Assembly (NCBI GenBank): GCA_041164825.1
Contig: JBEAOO010000297.1
Span: 1-27,637, forward strand
DNA from: JBEAOO01 sp041164825
Lineage (GTDB): Bacteria > Pseudomonadota > Gammaproteobacteria > Burkholderiales > Burkholderiaceae_C
DNA length: 27,637 nt
Direction: 5' to 3'
This document shows positions 22,670 to 27,637 of this stretch, in pieces. Below the pieces are notes generated by a model. That model was not told the DNA's origin, made no database searches, and saw only the letters and a program-made list of their open reading frames with translations. How positions within the stretch are numbered: the stretch's first letter is position 1; each line of letters begins with the position of its first letter. The translations under genes were made by a program, and so were the position numbers.

Positions 22670-23484
22670 TCGAACGGGCCCGTGCGCACGAAGGGGCCGC
22701 CTTGGTAGATCACCGCGGGGTCCGACAGGTCGGGCACCGGGTCGGCCGCTTCGAGTTTGGCGCGGAAGGGCTCAGAACTGTCTTGCGGGCGGTAGCCGAT
22801 GTGGCGCGCGGAGGTGTTGTCCCACCACGTGGTGGTGTTGTCGCCCATGCCGAAGATGATGCTGTGGCCGACCACGGGTGCCGTCAGGCTGGCCACCACC
22901 AGGCGCTCCAGGTCGTCGTAGCTCATCCAGGTGGCGAGCATGCGGCGGTTCTTGGGCTCGGGAAAACTGGAGCCAATGCGCAGGCACACGGTCTCGATGC
23001 CGTAGCGGTCGAAGTAAAAGCGCGACAGGTCTTCGCCGAAGGCCTTGGACAAGCCGTACAAGCCATCCGGCCGGGCCGGATCGCGCGGCGAGATGACCTC
23101 GTCTTGGCGGTAGAAGCCGGTGACGTGGTTGGAGCTGGCGAAGATGATGCGTTTGACGCCGTGTTTGCGTGCGGCCTCATACAGGTTGTAGCTGCCGATG
23201 ATGTTGGCCTGCAGGATGGGCGACCACGCTTGCTCGGTGGAGACGCCGCCGAGGTGCACCACGGCGTCGACACCGCTCAGCAAGGCTTGCATCGCGTCAG
23301 CGTCTTCGAGGCGGGCCGGGCAGACCTCTTCGTGCGTGGCCGCAGCGCCCAAGTCCGCGATGTCAGACACCCGCAAGCGCTCGCAATAAGCGCCCAGCCG
23401 GGTGCGCAACTCACGGCCGAGCCCGCCGGCGGCGCCGGTGAGCAGCAAACGGCCAAAACGGATCGAGGTAGGGTGGCAGGGCAT
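22666..23484 (-). CDS. udh: Uronate dehydrogenase Udh
   Basis: This 272-residue NAD-dependent short-chain dehydrogenase oxidises galacturonate and glucuronate to aldarolactones. Visible features are the nucleotide motif TGAAGGLG (residues 16-23), VVHLGGVSTEQAW, IIGSYNLYEAARKHGVKRII, the active-site Ser117/118 with Tyr143 and Lys147 (YGLSK), and the Udh-type IGSSFPEPKNRRMLATWMS and WWDNTSARHIGY. These match Agrobacterium-type Udh closely as I remember it. It is the first gene of the leftward operon and is divergent from a GntR-type regulator, whose probable operators lie in the 142-bp gap. Confidence 0.92.
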   Translation of the reverse strand: MPCHPTSIRFGRLLLTGAAGGLGRELRTRLGAYCERLRVSDIADLGAAATHEEVCPARLEDADAMQALLSGVDAVVHLGGVSTEQAWSPILQANIIGSYNLYEAARKHGVKRIIFASSNHVTGFYRQDEVISPRDPARPDGLYGLSKAFGEDLSRFYFDRYGIETVCLRIGSSFPEPKNRRMLATWMSYDDLERLVVASLTAPVVGHSIIFGMGDNTTTWWDNTSARHIGYRPQDSSEPFRAKLEAADPVPDLSDPAVIYQGGPFVRTGPFE

Positions 23485-23510
23485 GTCGGGGCTCGCGCTT
23501 CTTGGTACAG

Positions 23511-23551
23511 TGGATTCAATCCATGTGGTACGTCATCAGTTGTCGTACAAC
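23511..23551. promoter_or_regulatory. Operator region between udh and the GntR regulator
   Basis: Two perfect palindromes lie 15 bp apart: TGGATTCAATCCA (23511-23523) and GTTGT-CGT-ACAAC (23539-23551). The second has the short TTGT-N3-ACAA design typical of FadR-type GntR operators. Its half-sites recur before kdgD (24452-24471), so this site probably serves the adjacent regulator. Confidence 0.5.
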
Positions 23552-23626
23552 AATGCTGAACTTTAAGCCGCCGCTGCGCCGTTCGGCCTAGGGATAACAC
23601 TGAAGCACCCCGAAAAGAGTCGAGAC

Positions 23627-24355
23627 ATGTCCACCGAACTGAATTCCCCGCGCAGGCCCCGCGGCCTGGCGCTGGCCTTGGTCAACTCCTTGGGGGAGCG
23701 CATCCGTGCGGGCCGCTTGGCCGTGGGCGACAAGCTGCCCACCGAGGCAGCGATCATGGATGAGTTCGGGGTCAGCCGGACGGTGGTGCGCGAGGCGCTC
23801 TCCAAGCTGCAGGCCGGCGGTTTGGTGGAAACGCGCCACGGCATTGGCACCTTCGTACGCGGCGTGGGCGAGGTGCCGGGCTTTCGCATCGCGCCCGAGC
23901 AACTCGGCACCTTGCGCGATGTGGTGGCAGTGCTGGAGTTGCGCATCGGCCTGGAAACCGAGGCCGCCGCCCTGGCTGCCGTGCGCCGCAACGACGCCAA
24001 CATTGCTGCCTTGCGCCAAGCGCTGGACGACTTGTCGCTCGCGCTGGACGACCGCCGCAGCGCGGTGGGCGCCGATTTTCAGTTTCACCTGGAGATCGCG
24101 CGGGCCACGCAAAACAGCCACTTTGCGGAGCTCATGGGCACCTTGGGCCGCACCATCATTCCGCGTGCGCGCCTGGAGCCGGGAGAAGCCTTGGACGAAG
24201 AGGGGCGGCAGTACATGCTGCGCATCAACGGCGAGCACGAGAGCATCTTCGACGCCATCGTGAACCAAGACGCCGACGCCGCCCGCGCCGCCATGCGCAC
24301 GCACCTGGCCAACAGCCGCGAACGCAGGCGGCGCGCCGAATCCACGGTGCCGTGA
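23627..24355 (+). CDS. FadR-subfamily GntR transcriptional regulator of sugar-acid genes
   Basis: This 242-residue regulator has an N-terminal winged helix (residues 12-78: VGDKLPTEAAIMDEFGVSRT, VVREALSKLQAGGLVETRHG) and a C-terminal FCD ligand-binding domain. Candidate metal or ligand residues are Asp150 and His154 (DFQFHLE), His204 (EHESIFDAI) and His226 (RTHLANS). It is divergent from the udh operon and upstream of kdgD, with palindromic sites at both places. It probably represses both units until a uronate or aldarate intermediate binds. Comparable regulators in other bacteria control uxu, exu and gar genes; the effector here is unknown. Confidence 0.88.
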   Translation: MSTELNSPRRPRGLALALVNSLGERIRAGRLAVGDKLPTEAAIMDEFGVSRTVVREALSKLQAGGLVETRHGIGTFVRGVGEVPGFRIAPEQLGTLRDVVAVLELRIGLETEAAALAAVRRNDANIAALRQALDDLSLALDDRRSAVGADFQFHLEIARATQNSHFAELMGTLGRTIIPRARLEPGEALDEEGRQYMLRINGEHESIFDAIVNQDADAARAAMRTHLANSRERRRRAESTVP

Positions 24356-24451
24356 GCAGCTGCTCGGCGCGCGCTGGCGCGTGCTGTGCAGCCACTGCGG
24401 GCGCTTTTGAGGCGTCATCCGCACAAACCCGCATGTGAGCGAGCCACCCAA

Positions 24452-24471
24452 GTTGTACGATGACATACAAC
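24452..24471. promoter_or_regulatory. Second GntR-type operator, upstream of kdgD
   Basis: GTTGTA and TACAAC are perfectly complementary around an eight-base spacer. On the opposite strand the site contains TGTCATCGTACAAC, closely related to GTCATCAGTTGTCGTACAAC at 23532-23551 near udh. The shared half-sites suggest that one regulator controls both units. It lies about 105 bp before the kdgD ATG. Confidence 0.5.
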
Positions 24472-24576
24472 ATGAATCGGGTTGTGCCATCTCGGCCCCG
24501 ATCGCGTCTCACGTGGGTTCGGCCGCTTTGCGGAACGGTCGGGCCTTGTTCATTCGCTGCCCAGGAGCACCCGCCC

Positions 24577-25488
24577 ATGTCCCCCCAAGAACTCAAGATC
24601 GTCCTGCAATCCGGTCTGCTCTCCTTCCCGCTGACCGACTTTGACGCGCAACTGAAGTTCGCGCCCAAGCCGTTTGCCGAGCGCCTGGAGTGGCTGCAGC
24701 CCTATGGCGCCTCGGCGCTGTTTGCCGCGGGCGGCACGGGTGAGTTTTTCTCCTTGGCGCCGCAGGAGTACAGCGAAGTCGTGAAGGTCTCGCTCGACAC
24801 CTGCCGCGGCCGCACGCCCATCATTGCCGGTGCCGGTGGCGGCACCACGCTCGCCATCCAATACGCGCAAGAAGCCGAGCGCCTGGGCGCGCAAGGCGTG
24901 CTGCTGCTGCCGCACTACCTGACCGAAGCCAGCCAAGAGGGCTTGATCAACCACGTCACGGCCGTCTGCCAGAGCGTGAAGATCGGCGTCATCGTCTACA
25001 ACCGCGGCGCCTGCCGCCTCACGCCCGCCAGCCTGCTGGTGCTGGCCGAGCAGAACCCCAACCTGATCGGCTTCAAGGACGGCTTCGGCGACATCGAGCG
25101 CTTCGTCGCCATTCGCCAGACCTTGGGCGAGCGTTTTGCCTACCTGGGCGGCCTGCCCACGGCCGAGTTGTTTGCCGGCGCCTACAAGGCCATGGGCTGC
25201 CCGGTGTACTCGTCGGCGGTGTTCAACTTCATCCCCAAAACGGCGATGGACTTCTACAACGCCCACGCCAAAGGCGACACCGCCACCTGCGACCGCCTGA
25301 TCCGCGACTTCTTCTTGCCCTACATCGCGCTGCGCAACCAGGGTGAAGGTTATGCGGTGTCGATCGTCAAAGCCGGCGCCACGGTCATCGGCCACAGCGC
25401 CGGCCCGGTGCGCCCGCCGCTGAGCGATCTGAAGGCCAGCGAAGTGGAGCAACTGCGTGCGCTGATGGCGCCGCTGGGCCCGCAGTAA
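24577..25488 (+). CDS. kdgD: 5-dehydro-4-deoxyglucarate dehydratase KdgD
   Basis: This 303-residue DHDPS/NAL-superfamily lyase dehydrates and decarboxylates 5-dehydro-4-deoxyglucarate to 2-oxoglutarate semialdehyde. The Schiff-base Lys167 is in LIGFKDGFGDIE and the catalytic Tyr141 in VIVYNRGACRLTP. The substrate-binding GGTGEFFSL lies near residues 52-60. SGLLSFPLTDFD and the length are typical of KDGDH rather than DapA. AGGAG lies nine bases before the chosen ATG; the open upstream extension lacks similarity. It completes the route from GarD product, though it is separated from the main operon by the regulator gene. Confidence 0.94.
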   Translation: MSPQELKIVLQSGLLSFPLTDFDAQLKFAPKPFAERLEWLQPYGASALFAAGGTGEFFSLAPQEYSEVVKVSLDTCRGRTPIIAGAGGGTTLAIQYAQEAERLGAQGVLLLPHYLTEASQEGLINHVTAVCQSVKIGVIVYNRGACRLTPASLLVLAEQNPNLIGFKDGFGDIERFVAIRQTLGERFAYLGGLPTAELFAGAYKAMGCPVYSSAVFNFIPKTAMDFYNAHAKGDTATCDRLIRDFFLPYIALRNQGEGYAVSIVKAGATVIGHSAGPVRPPLSDLKASEVEQLRALMAPLGPQ

Positions 25489-25496
25489 GTGAGGTG

Positions 25497-25517
25497 CTGA
25501 GCGCAGCGGCCGCTCAG
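25497..25517. terminator. Hairpin between converging kdgD and lacI-type genes
   Basis: CTGAGCG (25497-25503) and CGCTCAG (25511-25517) form a perfect 7-bp stem over a seven-base loop in the 25-bp gap between converging genes, reaching into the lacI-type stop codon. A compact bidirectional terminator is plausible, though no T-run follows. Confidence 0.4.
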
Positions 25518-26509
25518 GCGGTGCTGCGCTCGATGATGGAAAAGCCGATGTCGATGATGGGCTCGGCCACCTGGCGGCCTTCGACCCGGTCGATGATGTA
25601 CTGCGCCGCCGTCTGGCCGATGCGCGCGCCATCGATGCGCACGCTGGTCAGTGCGGGGTCCAGGCTGGCGGCGAATTCGAGGTCGCCCAGGCCGATCACG
25701 GCCAGTTGCTCGGGAATGCGCAAGCCGCGCGCCTGGCTCTCGATCAGCACGCCAAGTGCCAGCATGTCGGAGCTGCAAAACACCGCATCGATGGGCAGGC
25801 CCCGGCCCAGCAGTTCACCCAGACCCTGGCGGCCCGCACCCAATGTGGTGGGCGGTGGCGTGAACCAGATCGGGATCGGCTCGCTCAGCCCCAGGCTCGC
25901 GGCACGGCGCTGAAAGCCAAGATTGCGGCGCTTGCCGCGTTCGTCTTCGCCGCACATCAGCGCTGGGTGACGGTACCCGCGTGCGTGCAGGTAGCTGCAC
26001 ACCGCCGCGCCAATGTCTTCGTGCGAGAAGCCCACCAGCATGTCGATGGGCGTGGGCGTGAGGTCCCAGGTTTCGACCACCGGGATGCCCGAGGCCAGCA
26101 GTTGCCGGCGCCCCGTGGCCGAATGCATGATGCCGGTGAGCACGATGCCATCGGGGCGGCGCCGGATGATGGCGTCGAGCAACGCGTCCTCCTGCGATGG
26201 GCCGTACCCCGTCTGGCCCAGCATCAGTTGGTAACCCTGGGCGGTGAGCGCCGCATTGAGCGAACTCACGGTTTCCTGGAACACCGGCCCCACCAGCGTG
26301 GGCAGCACCGCGGCCACCAAGCGGGCCCGCGACGAGCGCAAGCCACCGGCCATGCCGTTGGGCACGAAGCCGGTCTGTTTCACCACCTCTTGCACGCGCG
26401 CCAGCATCGCGGGCGAGACCCGCTCCGGGTGGTTCAGCGCGCGCGACACAGTCATGGCCGACACGCCGGCAAGGCGGGCGATGTCGTGGACGGTCAATGC
26501 TTGGGACAT
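25514..26509 (-). CDS. LacI-family transcriptional repressor
   Basis: This 331-residue regulator has the LacI helix-turn-helix and hinge (residues 5-60: LTVHDIARLAGVSAMTVSRA, then NHPERVSPAMLARVQEVVKQ). A periplasmic-binding-protein-like sugar-sensing core follows (RARLVAAVLPTLVGPVFQE, PDGIVLTGIMHS, DAVFCSSDMLALGVL, DPALTSVRIDGARIGQTAA). The core resembles GntR-type gluconate repressors. It is divergent from a sugar ABC binding-protein gene, with one operator 37 bp upstream of its own start and another 54 bp before the transporter gene. It probably represses both until a sugar or sugar acid is present. The ligand is not known. Confidence 0.9.
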   Translation of the reverse strand: MSQALTVHDIARLAGVSAMTVSRALNHPERVSPAMLARVQEVVKQTGFVPNGMAGGLRSSRARLVAAVLPTLVGPVFQETVSSLNAALTAQGYQLMLGQTGYGPSQEDALLDAIIRRRPDGIVLTGIMHSATGRRQLLASGIPVVETWDLTPTPIDMLVGFSHEDIGAAVCSYLHARGYRHPALMCGEDERGKRRNLGFQRRAASLGLSEPIPIWFTPPPTTLGAGRQGLGELLGRGLPIDAVFCSSDMLALGVLIESQARGLRIPEQLAVIGLGDLEFAASLDPALTSVRIDGARIGQTAAQYIIDRVEGRQVAEPIIDIGFSIIERSTA

Positions 26510-26545
26510 GGGGCGATGGCGGGCAATGGAGCGCTACCTCAGCGG

Positions 26546-26569
26546 GATCTTGGTATCAATAACAAGATC
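26546..26569. promoter_or_regulatory. LacI-type operator 1 (near the repressor gene)
   Basis: GATCTTG and CAAGATC flank a ten-base centre, with core CTTGGTATCAATAACAAG at 26549-26566. It differs from operator 2 by one base in the 18-bp core and is placed to autoregulate the repressor gene. Confidence 0.7.
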
Positions 26570-26668
26570 ATATCCCCCTGCTGTCCATCTGGATTTGGGT
26601 TCGTGGCGCTCAATTTCAGCGGGTAAACCCGATGGATTGCGGGGAGGCCTTGTCCTATCCTTCGGTTC

Positions 26669-26690
26669 GTCTTGGTATCGATAACAAGAC
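26669..26690. promoter_or_regulatory. LacI-type operator 2 (near the transporter gene)
   Basis: GTCTTG and CAAGAC flank the core CTTGGTATCGATAACAAG (26671-26688), whose centre TATCGATA is fully symmetrical with the central CpG common in LacI-family sites. It ends 53 bp before the binding-protein ATG, where it can block the promoter. The two operator centres are 122 bp apart, which could allow repressor looping. Confidence 0.75.
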
Positions 26691-26743
26691 CAAACACGGG
26701 CCTTGTGCCCGACCGCATTCATCCCGAAGGACAGCAGACCGCC

Positions 26744-27637
26744 ATGACCCTCCATCGCCTTGACTCCGCTGCGCGCGTGCGCACCCTGTTCACCGTCGGC
26801 CTGCTGGGCTTGTCGGCCTCGGCCTTCACCGGTGTGGCCCACGCCGAGATCCGCGTGATGTGCTACCAAGACGGCAACGAGTGCGATGTCACGGCCGACC
26901 TGATCAAGCGCTACGAGGCGCAGAACCCCGGCGCCAAGGTCATCCTCGATACGGTGCCCTATAAGACGGTGGTGGAGCAGTTGCCCATCCAGTTGGCCGC
27001 CGGCAAGGGCCCGGACATCGCCCGTGTGGCCGAGATCGGTGGCCTGTCGAAGAACTACATCGACATCAGCCCCTACGTGAAAGACCGCAAGTACTGGGAG
27101 AGCAACTTCGGCAGCACCTTGCCGTGGATGCGCCAGAACGCGCAGGACAAGGGCATCTACGGCTTCCTGTCGCAGATGACGATGACCGGCCCCTACGTCA
27201 ACAAGACGCTGTTCGAGCAGGCCAAGGTGGCGCTGCCCGGCCCCAAGGCCACCTGGGATGAGTGGGTGGAGGCCTCGCGCAAGGTGGCCAAGGCCACACA
27301 AACCCCGGCCGCCATGGCCTGGGACCGCTCCGGCCACCGCTTTGCCGGCCCGGCCGTGAGCTACGGCGCCAAGCTGTTTGACGCCAAGGGCGATCTGGCG
27401 CTCGACGCCGGCTACAAGACCGCGGTCACCAAGTTTGTCGGTTGGCACAAGGATGGCACGATCCTGAAGGACGTCTGGGGCGGCTCGGGCGGCTCCACCT
27501 ATGCCGACTCCATCGGCGAGTTCAAGAACGGCCGGGTGGTGATGGTGCTCTCGGGCTCGTGGCAGATCGCCCGCCTGCAAAAGGAAATCGGCAACAACTT
27601 CGACTGGGTGGCCGTGCCCAACCCCTGTGGCCCGGCT
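26744..27637 (+). CDS. Carbohydrate ABC transporter substrate-binding protein (5' part)
   Basis: 298 codons are present and the frame is still open at the window end, so the C-terminus is missing. A signal peptide (LFTVGLLGLSASAFTGVAHA) ends at residue 34. The mature part has the family 1 (MalE/UgpB-like) pattern: EIRVMCYQDGNECDVTADLI, YKTVVEQLPIQLAAGKGPDI, IYGFLSQMTMTGPYVNKTLF, ATWDEWVEASRKVAKA, and GEFKNGRVVMVLSGSWQIAR. It should bind a sugar or sugar derivative for an ABC importer whose permease and ATPase genes presumably follow. Divergent control by the LacI-type repressor is likely. The ligand cannot be predicted from this part. Confidence 0.9.
   Translation, partial: MTLHRLDSAARVRTLFTVGLLGLSASAFTGVAHAEIRVMCYQDGNECDVTADLIKRYEAQNPGAKVILDTVPYKTVVEQLPIQLAAGKGPDIARVAEIGGLSKNYIDISPYVKDRKYWESNFGSTLPWMRQNAQDKGIYGFLSQMTMTGPYVNKTLFEQAKVALPGPKATWDEWVEASRKVAKATQTPAAMAWDRSGHRFAGPAVSYGAKLFDAKGDLALDAGYKTAVTKFVGWHKDGTILKDVWGGSGGSTYADSIGEFKNGRVVMVLSGSWQIARLQKEIGNNFDWVAVPNPCGPA

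Overview
The window is high-GC DNA with tightly packed genes, many overlapping by ATGA, GTGA or TGATG. Gene content suggests a betaproteobacterium of the order Burkholderiales, probably Comamonadaceae-like: an orphan Bug/TctC-type binding protein, TRAP-based sugar-acid catabolism, a ProQ with a long arginine/glycine-rich tail, and a GarD/KdgD/Udh pathway. This is inferred from gene families; no rRNA or tRNA is present to confirm it.

Region 1 (1-7178) is mainly a zinc-homeostasis locus. A Zur repressor gene sits at 3747-4187. Leftward from it run a ZrgA-like (DUF2796) periplasmic zinc-binding protein, a MacB/FtsX-type ABC ATPase and permease, and a DUF3299 protein. Rightward run a histidine-rich membrane protein and znuC-znuB-znuA. 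The two arms face each other across an 85-bp gap holding a palindromic operator (TGATAATG-N6-CATTATCA), so one Zur site probably controls two import systems. At the far left are a ribbon-helix-helix-like protein with a Lys/Ala tail and the first 16 codons of a gene coupled to it.

Region 2 (7179-9701) holds a ProQ/FinO RNA chaperone with a long Arg/Gly-rich tail, and a divergent CorA-superfamily transporter with the ZntB-like NVGGIP sequence after its GMN motif.

Region 3 (9954-15706) looks like a surface-appendage system: a small secreted protein, a PapD-like chaperone, a 728-residue outer-membrane barrel ending in an SdrD/Cna-B-like domain, and two secreted subunit-like proteins. An apparent subunit paralogue is read from the opposite strand. 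It resembles chaperone-usher systems, but the barrel lacks a clear usher N-terminal domain and none of the subunits is a family I recognise.

Between regions 3 and 4 (15841-15988) is a compact unit missed by length cut-offs: a TTGACA/TACACT promoter overlapped by a perfect LexA-type palindrome (CTGT-N8-ACAG), a good ribosome binding site, and a 28-codon ORF. This is a candidate SOS-induced micro-protein gene.

Region 4 (16092-25488) encodes the oxidative hexuronate/aldarate pathway. A seven-gene leftward operon (udh, SMP-30-like lactonase, dctP, dctQ, dctM, tctC-like, garD) diverges from a FadR-type GntR regulator, which is followed by kdgD. Together they would import uronates or aldarates, oxidise uronate to aldarolactone, open the lactone, dehydrate galactarate, and convert the product to 2-oxoglutarate semialdehyde. 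The last dehydrogenase is not in the window.

Region 5 (25514-27637) holds a LacI-family repressor divergent from a carbohydrate ABC transporter binding-protein gene that runs off the end. Two near-identical 18-bp LacI-type operators lie between them. No insertion sequence, prophage gene or CRISPR array was seen, and no gene-free stretch exceeds about 255 bp.
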